From NCBI GenBank assembly GCA_040752255.1, contig JBFMFD010000053.1, positions 1 to 15,570 on the forward strand: 15,570 bases of DNA, written 5' to 3'. The notes beneath the pieces were generated by a model. The model saw nothing but the letters and a program-made list of their open reading frames with translations. It searched no databases and had not been told where the DNA came from. Numbering within the stretch: the stretch's first letter is position 1; the number at the start of each line of letters is the position of its first letter. Made by a program: the position numbers and the translations under genes. Below, piece by piece: positions 1 through 6,470 of the stretch. The stretch is from J051 sp040752255 (GTDB lineage Bacteria > Armatimonadota > Fimbriimonadia > Fimbriimonadales > ATM1).

Positions 1-841
1 AGGCCGACTCCCGCAAGCGCAGCAGCCATGCGCCGGCCGCCGATTGCCCCTCCGCACCTGCGAGAAGGAGCAACTCGGGGATTGGCGCGCTTAGCGGTGA
101 AGGAACCGAGCGAAACGCGGAGCGATCCGCCGTGAAGTACGAAGCCGTGGCGCTCACCCCGGAGCGCAATGCGGACGCGAGAGCCGCTTCCAACTCCTCA
201 TCGCGCACTTCCAGCGGATGCCGAATCAGGGCGGCGAGGCTCTCTCGCTCGCGTTGAAGTCGCTCGGCTTCCTGTTGCACACTCGGCTTGCGCGCGGCGT
301 AGTCCCGCTTCAGGTCGCCGAGCCAGTCTACGAGACCAGGCACTCCGGCTCTGCCTCGCAAAGAAACGGGAAGGCTGGTGGAGAGGATGCGGCCGTCCGC
401 CTCCATCGCGAAGAACAGGGCGCCACCCGCCGCCTCGAGTGTCGCCGCGTTCAGCGCCATCTCCAGCGCGAAGTCGGCTGCCTCCTCTGCGTCCACGCGC
501 ACGGGAACGAAGTGGCTGTTCACGATAAACGCGAACTCCGGGTCCACAAACTGGTCGAGGTCCATCCTGCGTGAGACCTCCGAGAACGGGCTGGTCACAG
601 CGACCAGGACCAGCTTGCCCTGCTGCTCCGCCTCGCGAAACGCTTCTTGGCTCAGCGGCACCCACTCGATCGGTTGCCTCGATGCGCCGCGCAGGTAAGA
701 ACTGTACTCCTCGGCCAGCGCGTTCGGTTGCCGCTCAGGAAGCAGCCTGGATGCGCCTTTGAAAAGCACCCCCACCACGAGGATGAACAACATCACGCCG
801 GTAACGACGCCGAACGGGGGGCCGACGCGGGGTGCTTGCAC
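1..841 (-). CDS. Membrane-anchored DUF255-like thioredoxin-fold protein, partial (C-terminus outside window)
   Basis: The reading frame is open from GTG at 841-839 on the minus strand to the window edge, about 280 codons. Codons upstream hit an in-frame TAA at 853-851, four codons before the GTG. Residues about 9-30 form one hydrophobic helix (PFGVVTGVMLFILVVGVLF), predicting an N-terminal anchor or uncleaved signal. From about residue 68 the protein resembles the thioredoxin-like DUF255/YyaL N-terminal domain: EAFREAEQQGKLVLVAV, then a segment ending DLDQFVDPEFAFIVNSHFVPVRVDAEE. In that family the strand is followed by a CHWCH motif; here the equivalent stretch is SPFSEVSRRM with no cysteine, so redox activity is unlikely. 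The rest is helical and charged, without a domain I recognise. An internal ATG at 793-791 would cut into the membrane helix and is less likely. The gene diverges from gatC across 63 nt. Function unknown. Confidence 0.72.
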   Translation of the reverse strand, partial: MQAPRVGPPFGVVTGVMLFILVVGVLFKGASRLLPERQPNALAEEYSSYLRGASRQPIEWVPLSQEAFREAEQQGKLVLVAVTSPFSEVSRRMDLDQFVDPEFAFIVNSHFVPVRVDAEEAADFALEMALNAATLEAAGGALFFAMEADGRILSTSLPVSLRGRAGVPGLVDWLGDLKRDYAARKPSVQQEAERLQRERESLAALIRHPLEVRDEELEAALASALRSGVSATASYFTADRSAFRSVPSPLSAPIPELLLLAGAEGQSAAGAWLLRLRESA

Positions 842-847
842 GACGCG

Positions 848-853
848 AGATTA
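848..853 (-). promoter_or_regulatory. Putative -10 box (TAATCT) of a leaderless promoter
   Basis: On the minus strand TAATCT ends exactly 6 nt before the GTG start at 841. No -35 match and no Shine-Dalgarno motif is present. The in-frame TAA stop is part of the box. The spacing matches the boxes before gatC and the ABC ATPase gene, suggesting the transcript begins at or next to the start codon. Inferred from pattern only. Confidence 0.45.
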
Positions 854-892
854 TGCACCTATCCCGACGGCGCCCCGCTCAACCGGGAGAGG

Positions 893-898
893 TACACT
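893..898 (+). promoter_or_regulatory. Putative -10 box (TACACT) upstream of gatC
   Basis: TACACT is followed by 6 nt and then the gatC GTG at 905. A purine-rich GGGAGAGG at 885-892 lies just upstream of the box. It could serve as an SD 12 nt before the GTG if transcription started earlier, so the leaderless reading is not the only one. No -35 hexamer is evident. Confidence 0.42.
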
Positions 899-904
899 TG
901 CCCT

Positions 905-1201
905 GTGGCAATCTCGCGCGAGGAACTGAGAAAACTTGCGGAATTGGCGCGATTGAACCTCTCCGACGAGGAGGTCTCGGCCATAGAATCCGACCTGAAC
1001 CGGGTGCTGCAACACTTCGAGCAGTTGCAGCAGTTGCAACTCCACGACGTCCCCCTTTCGCCTCACTCGGTTGACTCGACGAACGTCTTCAGAAACGACG
1101 AGCGTGAAGCCGCGCCCGAGGGGCTGACGCGAGAGGAAGCGCTCGACCAGGCGCCGGAAGTGCGCTCGGGGCTGTTCCTCGTTCCCTCGATCATGGAGTA
1201 G
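905..1201 (+). CDS. gatC: Aspartyl/glutamyl-tRNA(Asn/Gln) amidotransferase subunit C
   Basis: This is the small GatC subunit of the GatCAB amidotransferase, which converts misacylated Glu-tRNA(Gln) or Asp-tRNA(Asn) to the amidated form in the cytoplasm. GatC wraps around GatA and stabilises it against GatB. The 98-residue length is normal for the family. The N-terminal helix with LRKLAELARLNLSDEEV is characteristic, as is the C-terminal LFLVPSIME. The frame is open much further upstream, but homology begins at the GTG at 905 (MAISREELRKL), which sets the start. It lies 18 nt upstream of gatA in the same orientation, the usual gatC-gatA order. No gatB is visible in the window. Confidence 0.93.
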   Translation: MAISREELRKLAELARLNLSDEEVSAIESDLNRVLQHFEQLQQLQLHDVPLSPHSVDSTNVFRNDEREAAPEGLTREEALDQAPEVRSGLFLVPSIME

Positions 1202-1219
1202 CGCGCCGCCCGGCCGCCG

Positions 1220-2683
1220 ATGGACGACCTCACCCAACTCACCGTAACCGAGATGCGTCGCCGCCTCGACAACGGCGAGACGACGGCGCAGACCCTTGCG
1301 CGCGCGCACCTCGATCGCATTCGCAGCCTTGACGACCAAGTGAACGCCTTCGTCACCGTTTGTGAGGAAGAGGCGCTCCGACGCGCGGACGAGGCGCAAG
1401 AGCGAATCGAGAAGGGAGAAGCGGGCGCGCTCACCGGCATCCCGATCGCGCTCAAAGACAACATCATCACGCGCGGCATCCGCACGACCTGTGCGTCGCG
1501 CATGCTTGAGGCCTACGTGCCTCCCTATTCGGCGACCGTCACCCAAAGGCTCGACGACGCAGGCGCAGTGCTTGTGGGCAAGACGAACCTCGACGAGTTT
1601 GCCATGGGCACGAGCACCGAATTCAGCGCGTTTTTCCCCACGAAGAACCCGTGGGATCTGGAGCGAGTGCCCGGCGGGAGCAGCGGCGGAAGCGCGGCCG
1701 CCGTCGCCGCTCGAATGACGCCGGTTGCCCTCGGCTCCGACACAGGCGGAAGCATCCGCCAACCCGCGGCGCTCTGCGGCGTGGTCGGCTTCAAGCCGAC
1801 CTACGGAAGGGTGAGTCGCTTTGGGCTGGTGGCGTTCTCCAGCTCCCTGGATCAAATCGGCCCGTTCGCCCGCAGCGTAGAGGACGCAACGCTGCTCTTC
1901 GAGGCGATCCACGGGCCTGACCCGAAGGACGCTACGACGGTGGATGCGCCGTACGACCCCGCGCTGGCAAAGGGGGGCGAACTGAGGGGCGCGCGCATCG
2001 GATGCCCAAAGGAGATGTTCTCCGAGGCGGTGGACTCGGACGTGCGCGCGATTGTGCTCGAGGCGCGCGAGCAACTCGCTGCCGCCGGCGCAACGATCGA
2101 AGAGTTCAGCGCGCCGATCATCGAGCACGGCGTCTCGACGTACTACATCATCGCTCCCGCCGAGGCAAGCAGCAACCTTGCGCGCTACGACGGCGTCCGA
2201 TATGGTCTTCGTATCTCCGCCGACTCCCCGAACGAGATGATGAAGGCGACCCGGGCACAGGGGTTCGGCAAAGAGGTCATCGAGCGCATCCTCATCGGTA
2301 CCTACGTTCTGTCCAGCGGCTACTATGATGCGTTCTACGCGACCGCGCACCGCGCCCGCACGCTGATGCGCGACGAGATGCGTCGCGCCTTTCAAGAGTA
2401 CGACCTCGTGCTCGCCCCCACAAGCCCGACCGTCGCGTTCCGCATTGGGGAGAAGGCAGGCGACCCACTTGCGCTGAAGTTGGCGGACTTCTGCACGATC
2501 CCCGCGAACATGGGCAACTTCCCCGCCATCAGCCTCAATTGCGGGTTCAGCGGCGGCCTGCCCGTGGGCCTTCAACTGGTGGCGGATTCCTACCGCGACG
2601 ACTACCTGCTCGGCATGGCGCGCGCCGTCGAGACGTTGCTGTGCGTTGAGCCGAAGGCTGCGCCGCTGAAAGCCGATGGATGA
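1220..2683 (+). CDS. gatA: Aspartyl/glutamyl-tRNA amidotransferase subunit A (glutaminase)
   Basis: GatA is the amidase-signature subunit that hydrolyses glutamine and supplies ammonia through a channel to GatB. The 487-residue length is standard. The Ser-cisSer-Lys triad is fully present: Lys79 in IALKDN, Ser154 in PGGSSGGS and Ser178 in GSDTGGSIRQPA. These are the positions used for the Staphylococcus aureus GatA triad. The tail GLPVGLQLVADSYRDDYLL is also typical of GatA. The ATG at 1220 gives the canonical N-terminus and follows gatC by 18 nt. The TGA stop overlaps the ATG of the next gene by 8 nt, so the two are probably translationally coupled. The gene is intact; the enzyme needs GatB from elsewhere in the genome. 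Confidence 0.97.
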   Translation: MDDLTQLTVTEMRRRLDNGETTAQTLARAHLDRIRSLDDQVNAFVTVCEEEALRRADEAQERIEKGEAGALTGIPIALKDNIITRGIRTTCASRMLEAYVPPYSATVTQRLDDAGAVLVGKTNLDEFAMGTSTEFSAFFPTKNPWDLERVPGGSSGGSAAAVAARMTPVALGSDTGGSIRQPAALCGVVGFKPTYGRVSRFGLVAFSSSLDQIGPFARSVEDATLLFEAIHGPDPKDATTVDAPYDPALAKGGELRGARIGCPKEMFSEAVDSDVRAIVLEAREQLAAAGATIEEFSAPIIEHGVSTYYIIAPAEASSNLARYDGVRYGLRISADSPNEMMKATRAQGFGKEVIERILIGTYVLSSGYYDAFYATAHRARTLMRDEMRRAFQEYDLVLAPTSPTVAFRIGEKAGDPLALKLADFCTIPANMGNFPAISLNCGFSGGLPVGLQLVADSYRDDYLLGMARAVETLLCVEPKAAPLKADG

Positions 2684-3476
2684 GGTTCGCCGCCACGACT
2701 GGAAGAACCTGCTTATCGCGGCGATCCAGCCGCCGCCGCTGATTGCCCTCGTCGCGGGGTGGTTCACCGCATACCAATTGATGGCGCTCGGTGGATTGTT
2801 CAGCGTCTGGGGCGGATTAGGGCTGGCGACCGCCGTAGCGGGCTCCGGCTACTTTGCCTTCGAGACCGCAAAGGAGTGGCTACGACGCCGCTTCGTCAAC
2901 CCGGAGTACGCAGACCTTTGGCGAATGATCGAGGATCGGTTTCGCCGCTTTCAGCGCGCAGTACACCGTGCACCCTCAGGCATTGCGGGCAGTTTCAACG
3001 AGATTGCGCGCACGGTCGAGCACACGAAGCGGAGGCTGTACACATCGCTGCGAAAGGCTGACCTTGTGAAGAAGGAGATCTTGGACAGCGAGCGCGGCGC
3101 CGGCGGGCTGTTCCCGTTCCCGCCTTTGACAAGCCCAGACAGCGAGACGAACGACCTCTACGCGATAGCCGCGAAGAACTTCGAAGAGTATCGAACTGTG
3201 TTTGACGCAATCACCTCGAAGGTCTCGCGAACGGAGGCGCAGTGCGCGGTTTACATCTCCGCCCTCGACTCACTCCGAGTGCAGTTGCTTGGACATCGCC
3301 TCGAGAAGCGCGAAGCGGCAATGCCCAAGGAGGAGATGGACGAAACGGTGAACGACATCCGAACGCAACTCGACTCCATCAACAGCGCGCTCGATGAACT
3401 GGAGTTGCGGCCGGGCTTCCTCACCGCACAGCGAGAAGAGTTGGAAGAGCGCCTCGAAGATTCGCAGGAACGCTGA
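2676..3476 (+). CDS. Two-TM membrane protein with long helical/coiled-coil tail, unknown function
   Basis: The 266-residue protein is not one I recognise. A short basic N-terminus (MDEVRRHDWK) is followed by two adjacent hydrophobic segments, roughly residues 12-36 and 40-62, rich in Gly, Ala and Leu. The remaining 200 residues are charged and helix-prone, with a proline/glycine-rich break near 143-153 (GAGGLFPFPPL). The C-terminal stretch from about 215 looks like a coiled coil (IRTQLDSINSALDELELR, then EELEERLEDSQER). Topology would place the tail in the cytoplasm if both helices form a hairpin. The start ATG overlaps the gatA end by 8 nt. A role linked to GatCA is not implied by sequence; this may be only an operon passenger. 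No cysteine pair or catalytic motif was seen. Confidence 0.8.
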   Translation: MDEVRRHDWKNLLIAAIQPPPLIALVAGWFTAYQLMALGGLFSVWGGLGLATAVAGSGYFAFETAKEWLRRRFVNPEYADLWRMIEDRFRRFQRAVHRAPSGIAGSFNEIARTVEHTKRRLYTSLRKADLVKKEILDSERGAGGLFPFPPLTSPDSETNDLYAIAAKNFEEYRTVFDAITSKVSRTEAQCAVYISALDSLRVQLLGHRLEKREAAMPKEEMDETVNDIRTQLDSINSALDELELRPGFLTAQREELEERLEDSQER

Positions 3477-3481
3477 TAAGG

Positions 3482-3487
3482 TATCCT
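3482..3487 (+). promoter_or_regulatory. Putative -10 box (TATCCT) for tRNA-Arg and downstream selenoprotein gene
   Basis: TATCCT ends 11 nt before the tRNA 5' end, between the preceding TGA (3474-3476) and the tRNA. The same hexamer precedes queC. Initiation about 7 nt downstream would give a 4-5 nt 5' leader for RNase P removal. No clear -35 element was found. The same transcript could extend into the gene at 3595. Confidence 0.4.
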
Positions 3488-3498
3488 CTCGGAGTACA

Positions 3499-3574
3499 GC
3501 CCCCGTAGCTCAGGGGATAGAGCAACTGCCTTCTAAGCAGTGGGCCGCAGGTTCGAATCCTGCCGGGGGCGCCA
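3499..3574 (+). tRNA. tRNA-Arg (anticodon TCT)
   Basis: A complete 76-nt cloverleaf with encoded CCA. The acceptor stem pairs GCCCCCG (3499-3505) with CGGGGGC (3564-3570), with discriminator G at 3571 and CCA at 3572-3574. The D arm is GCTC/GAGC. The anticodon stem ACTGC/GCAGT encloses CTTCTAA, giving anticodon TCT, which reads AGA/AGG arginine codons. The T arm is GCAGG-TTCGAAT-CCTGC. All stems are fully paired. The gene lies 22 nt after a hypothetical membrane-protein gene and 20 nt before the AhpD-like gene. Confidence 0.97.
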
Positions 3575-3594
3575 CCCTGTCCGCGGAGCACACC

Positions 3595-4143
3595 ATGGCA
3601 TACATCAACCTTATCGAAGAAGCGCAGGCAGAGGGCGAGTTGAAGCGTTTTTACGAAGAAGCGCGCCGCCGCGCGGGCAAGGTGTTCAACATCGTGAAGT
3701 GCATGAGCCTCGCCCCCCATCACTTGCGCGCGTCCATCGGCCTCTACCTCGCGGTCATGTACGGCGAGTCTCCGCTTTCGCGCACGCAGCGAGAGATGAT
3801 CGGCGTCGTCGTGTCTCGCGCGAACGATTGCCACTACTGAGTGAAAGCGCACGCCGAGGACCTCCGGTCGGAGGGCGCAGATGAAGAGCTTGTGGCGGCG
3901 ATTGCGGAAGACTGGCGCTCGGCGAGGCTTTCAGCACAGGACAGCGCGATGCTCGAATACGCGGAGAAACTCGCGCTGACACCAGCCCAGATTGCGCAGG
4001 CGGACGTGGACGCGCTTCGGGCAGCGGGCTTCACCGACCGCGCGATCTCAGACATCGTGCAGGTGGTCGCGTACTTCTCCTACATCAACCTCGTCGCGGA
4101 CGGCATCGGCGTGGACCCCGAGCCGGAATCTGCTGCGCGGTAG
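3595..4143 (+). CDS. AhpD-like / carboxymuconolactone decarboxylase-family peroxidase, probable selenoprotein (CxxU)
   Basis: Read through one in-frame TGA (3838-3840), this is a 182-residue protein of the peroxidase-related AhpD/CMD family, of normal length. Segments before and after the TGA are continuous in frame and both match the family: SRTQREMIGVVVSRANDCHY before, VKAHAEDL and FTDRAISDIVQVVAYF with NLVADGIGV after. The TGA replaces the second Cys of the CxxC site. Glu67, Cys79, position 82 and His86 have the same spacing as Glu118/Cys130/Cys133/His137 of Mycobacterium tuberculosis AhpD, so selenocysteine would be the nucleophile. A SECIS-like hairpin follows. The start ATG has GGAG at 3585-3588. 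TGA is an ordinary stop in gatA, queC and others here, so the code is not reassigned. Automated annotation would split it into 3595-3840 and 3841-4143. The alternative is a recent TGY-to-TGA nonsense mutation. Likely role: thiol/selenol peroxide or disulfide chemistry in the cytoplasm. Confidence 0.82.
3838..3840 (+). other. In-frame TGA, probable selenocysteine codon (residue 82)
   Basis: The codon lies exactly where the AhpD-family alignment requires the second active-site Cys (NDCHY-x-VKAH). The next codon continues the conserved helix carrying the catalytic His. A single third-position change from TGC or TGT would give TGA, so mutation and selenocysteine both fit; the downstream hairpin favours selenocysteine. 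Confidence 0.75.
3852..3877 (+). promoter_or_regulatory. Bacterial SECIS-like hairpin within the coding region
   Basis: The upper stem pairs CTCC (3862-3865) with GGAG (3870-3873) and encloses the loop GGTC (3866-3869). The lower stem pairs CGCC (3852-3855) with GGCG (3874-3877), leaving a 6-nt 5' bulge. An alternative upper stem extends to 5-6 bp (CCTCC/GGAGG or CCTCCG/CGGAGG). The loop starts 25 nt after the TGA. In the known E. coli fdhF SECIS the apical loop is also GGUC and lies about 18 nt after UGA, and bacterial elements are known to tolerate variable spacing. SelB recognises the loop G and U. Pairing is seen by eye; no folding was computed. Confidence 0.65.
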
Positions 4144-4164
4144 CGGAGCGACCGCGTCTGCGGA

Positions 4165-4170
4165 TATCCT
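4165..4170 (+). promoter_or_regulatory. Putative -10 box (TATCCT) upstream of queC
   Basis: TATCCT is followed by 7 nt (AGGGCCG) and then the queC GTG at 4178. The hexamer matches the one before the tRNA. No SD is placed correctly if transcription starts at the GTG, which supports a leaderless mRNA. The AGGG at 4171-4174 is too close to the GTG for a usual SD. queC could also be transcribed from upstream, since the previous stop is only 34 nt away. Confidence 0.42.
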
Positions 4171-4177
4171 AGGGCCG

Positions 4178-4873
4178 GTGAGCAAGTCCGCGGTCGTGCT
4201 GCTGAGCGGAGGGATGGACTCCGCGGTGTGCCTCGCCCTCGCGAAGAGGGACGGCTTCGCCTTGCATGCGCTCTCCGTTGACTACGGGCAGCGCCACGCC
4301 GTCGAACTCGAAGCGGCGCGCGAGTTGGCGCGGTGGGCAGGCGTGGAGTCGCACACCGTGCTGCCGCTCGACCTTCGCCCGCTCGGAGGCTCATCGCTTA
4401 CCGACCTTTCGATGCCGGTGCCGAAGGGCGGGCAGCACGAGGGAGTTCCGAACACCTACGTTCCTGCGCGAAACACACTGTTGCTCGGTCTCGCACTTGC
4501 GCTCTCGGAAGTGAAGGGCGCGCGCAGCGTGTTTATTGGAGTGAACGCCGTTGACTACAGTGGCTATCCGGACTGCAGACCGGAGTTCATCGCGACGTTT
4601 CAGGAACTGGCGAACGTTGCAACCAAAGCCGCAACAGAAGAGGGGAACCCCGTCGAGATCCACGCGCCGCTCATCGTCCTCTCGAAGGCGGAGATTGTCC
4701 GGCTTGGCGTCTCGCTCGGTGTTCCTTTCAAGCAAACCGTAAGTTGCTACGACCCGGCGGAGCACGAGGGCGAGGTCGTCGCCTGCGGGATGTGCGACTC
4801 CTGCCGTATCCGAGCGAAGGCGTTTCTCGAAGCCCGCGTGCCGGACCCGACGCTCTACGCGGTGCGGCAATGA
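4178..4873 (+). CDS. queC: 7-cyano-7-deazaguanine (preQ0) synthase QueC
   Basis: QueC converts 7-carboxy-7-deazaguanine to preQ0 using ATP and ammonia in the cytoplasm, on the route to queuosine in tRNA. The 231-residue length is standard. The PP-loop ATP-binding motif SGGMDS is at residues 10-15. The family zinc site is complete with Cys190, Cys203, Cys206 and Cys209 (SCYDP, then ACGMCDSC). NTYVPARNT (92-100) is also diagnostic. The frame is open upstream, but homology starts at the GTG at 4178 (MSKSAVVLLSGG). The TGA overlaps the queE ATG by ATGA, so queC and queE are coupled and give two consecutive pathway enzymes. queD and folE are not in the window. Confidence 0.96.
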   Translation: MSKSAVVLLSGGMDSAVCLALAKRDGFALHALSVDYGQRHAVELEAARELARWAGVESHTVLPLDLRPLGGSSLTDLSMPVPKGGQHEGVPNTYVPARNTLLLGLALALSEVKGARSVFIGVNAVDYSGYPDCRPEFIATFQELANVATKAATEEGNPVEIHAPLIVLSKAEIVRLGVSLGVPFKQTVSCYDPAEHEGEVVACGMCDSCRIRAKAFLEARVPDPTLYAVRQ

Positions 4874-5505
4874 AGGTCTACACCGTCAAGGAGATATTCC
4901 CCACGCTCCAGGGAGAGGGTGCGCAAACGGGGCGCCCCGCGGTGTTCTTGCGATTCGCGGGGTGCAACCTCTGGTCGGGACGAGAGGAAGACAGAGCAAG
5001 CGCGACCTGCAAGTTCTGCGACACCGACTTCGTCGGTACCGACGGCGAGAACGGCGGCAAGTTTAGCGGTGCGGACGCGCTTGCTGACGCCGTAGCGGCG
5101 GCGTGGAGCGGTGAGGAGGAGCGCCGTTTCGTCGTCTGCACCGGCGGCGAGCCTGCTCTGCAACTGGACGAGGCGCTCGTCAAGGCGCTGCACGCGCGTG
5201 GGTTCGAAGTCGCCGTCGAAACGAACGGCACGCTGCCGCTGCCCGAGGGACTGAATTGGGTGTGCGTGAGTCCCAAGGCAGGCACAACCCTGAAGGTGTG
5301 CTCGGGAGACGAACTGAAGCTGGTGTTTCCTCAGCTTGGCGTTGACCCCCGGGAGTTCGAGGCTATGGACTTTCAGCACTTCTTCCTGCAGCCGATGGAC
5401 GGGCCAAACATCGGGCAGAACACACGCCTTGCGATCGAGTACTGCCTCGCGCATCCGAAGTGGCGCTTGAGCCTTCAGACTCACAAGCTGCTTGGAATCC
5501 CTTAG
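4870..5505 (+). CDS. queE: 7-carboxy-7-deazaguanine synthase QueE (radical SAM)
   Basis: QueE is a radical SAM enzyme that contracts the ring of 6-carboxytetrahydropterin to 7-carboxy-7-deazaguanine, supplying QueC. The 211-residue length fits the family. The [4Fe-4S] cysteines are Cys32, Cys47 and Cys50 in a Cx14Cx2C spacing (GCNLW, then CKFCDTDF), a known QueE variant of the usual CxxxCxxC radical SAM motif. The N-terminal FPTLQGEGAQTGRPAVFLRF and the TGGEP motif are typical, as is ETNGT. The start ATG overlaps the queC stop. The TAG at 5503-5505 overlaps the stop codon of the convergent hydrolase gene, so no terminator can lie between them. Confidence 0.95.
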   Translation: MKVYTVKEIFPTLQGEGAQTGRPAVFLRFAGCNLWSGREEDRASATCKFCDTDFVGTDGENGGKFSGADALADAVAAAWSGEEERRFVVCTGGEPALQLDEALVKALHARGFEVAVETNGTLPLPEGLNWVCVSPKAGTTLKVCSGDELKLVFPQLGVDPREFEAMDFQHFFLQPMDGPNIGQNTRLAIEYCLAHPKWRLSLQTHKLLGIP

Positions 5506-6470
5506 GGGCTTGCGACGTGATACAGAGCATCGCCGCGTGTAACCAGCCCCGCGGACGCGCGCCCGATGACCACGCCGGACGCCGTCGCCTTCACGCGGAC
5601 GCGCGAGGTGGAGAACGCGTCGGAGATGACGGCGAGCGACTGCCCCTTGTCGACGACCTCACCCAACTCGACGAGGTAGTCAACCAGGCCGCTTCGACTC
5701 GCCCGCACCCAGGTGCTCCAATCGCACACGCGAGGTGCCTCGCTGGGAGCAGGCGGAGACTGTTCGATCATGCCGAGGTGATGCATCAGGCGAAGCAAGC
5801 CGTTGAAGCCCGCTTCGACGTCCCCTCGATCCCATCGGAGTGCTTCGCCCCCTTCATACACGAGCGCCACCTTGCCGAGCTCCCTCGCGGCTGCACGGAG
5901 CGAGCCGTCCCTCATGCGAGAGTCGAGAATCACGCGCGAACCGAACGCGAGCGCCAACTCGCGACCCTCGGGGTCGCTCAGGTCAACGCGAATCTGCGGC
6001 AGGTTCCGCCTTCCGCCAGAACCGGTGTGAAGGTCCACGCCGACCTCGCAGGGTTGAACCACCTCGTTGAGAAACAGCCGAGCCACCCTCGAGCCGAGCG
6101 AGCCGCGCTCCGAGCCGGGGAAGCAACGGTTCAGGTCGCGCCGGTCCGGCAGATACCGTGTGCGGTTCATCACGCCGAACACATTGACGACGGGCACGAC
6201 GACCAGCGTCCCCGCCAACTCTCGCGGGTTCACGGCGTCGAGCAGTTTGCCGGCGATGGCGGTTCCCCCGACCTCGTCTCCGTGCGTCGCCGCATTCACC
6301 CAGAGGCGGCGGCCCGGGCGCCGTCCATGAAGCACGACGGCTTGCAGGGAGAACTGCGCGCCGAGCGCATCTCGAGCCACGGGAAACTCGAATCGCTTCT
6401 GGTGCCCGGGGAGGACCTTCTTGCGGGCGAACTCGAACGCTTGCGCCCTGCGGCGGGGCGCAGGCGTCAT
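5502..6470 (-). CDS. Succinylglutamate desuccinylase/aspartoacylase-family zinc hydrolase
   Basis: A 322-residue member of the AstE/AspA zinc carboxypeptidase-like family, which removes acyl groups from N-acylated amino acids or related amides. Zinc ligands are visible as His63 and Glu66 in ATHGDEVGG and His148 in VDLHTG. The substrate-binding RDLNRCFPG is at about 111-119. The catalytic Glu is probably Glu206 in LVYEGGE. Residues about 255-322 form a C-terminal beta-rich extension (SGLVDYLVELGEVVDKGQ, then ASGVVIGRASAGLVTRGD) resembling a lipoyl/barrel domain, found in many members. The substrate cannot be predicted. Its ATG (6470-6468) overlaps the protease gene stop by 4 nt, so they form one operon. 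Pairing with PF05618 proteases is known, often near RimK-type ATP-grasp ligases, which suggests peptide or glutamate-tag processing. Confidence 0.88.
   Translation of the reverse strand: MTPAPRRRAQAFEFARKKVLPGHQKRFEFPVARDALGAQFSLQAVVLHGRRPGRRLWVNAATHGDEVGGTAIAGKLLDAVNPRELAGTLVVVPVVNVFGVMNRTRYLPDRRDLNRCFPGSERGSLGSRVARLFLNEVVQPCEVGVDLHTGSGGRRNLPQIRVDLSDPEGRELALAFGSRVILDSRMRDGSLRAAARELGKVALVYEGGEALRWDRGDVEAGFNGLLRLMHHLGMIEQSPPAPSEAPRVCDWSTWVRASRSGLVDYLVELGEVVDKGQSLAVISDAFSTSRVRVKATASGVVIGRASAGLVTRGDALYHVASP

Noticed and set aside
198..665. A 155-codon minus-strand frame inside the first gene.
   Set aside because: It is Arg/Gly-rich shadow sequence; the neighbouring minus frame from 841 to 1 has a TM helix and thioredoxin-like homology.
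851..2767. A 638-codon open frame on the minus strand opposite gatC-gatA.
   Set aside because: It is antisense to two certain genes, has no recognisable motif and its composition is what high-GC codon bias produces on the opposite strand.
3838..3840. Genetic-code reassignment of TGA (to Gly or Trp) as an explanation for the in-frame TGA.
   Set aside because: TGA is a normal terminator at the ends of gatA, queC, the ABC ATPase gene and several coupled genes here.
3595..4143. Simple pseudogene or frameshift in the AhpD-like gene.
   Set aside because: Frame is unchanged on both sides, the TGA hits precisely the active-site Cys position and a SECIS-like hairpin follows. A single nonsense mutation cannot be fully excluded without genome data.
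4144..4177. A preQ1 riboswitch before queC.
   Set aside because: Only 34 nt are available and no preQ1-type pseudoknot pattern is visible; the start seems leaderless.
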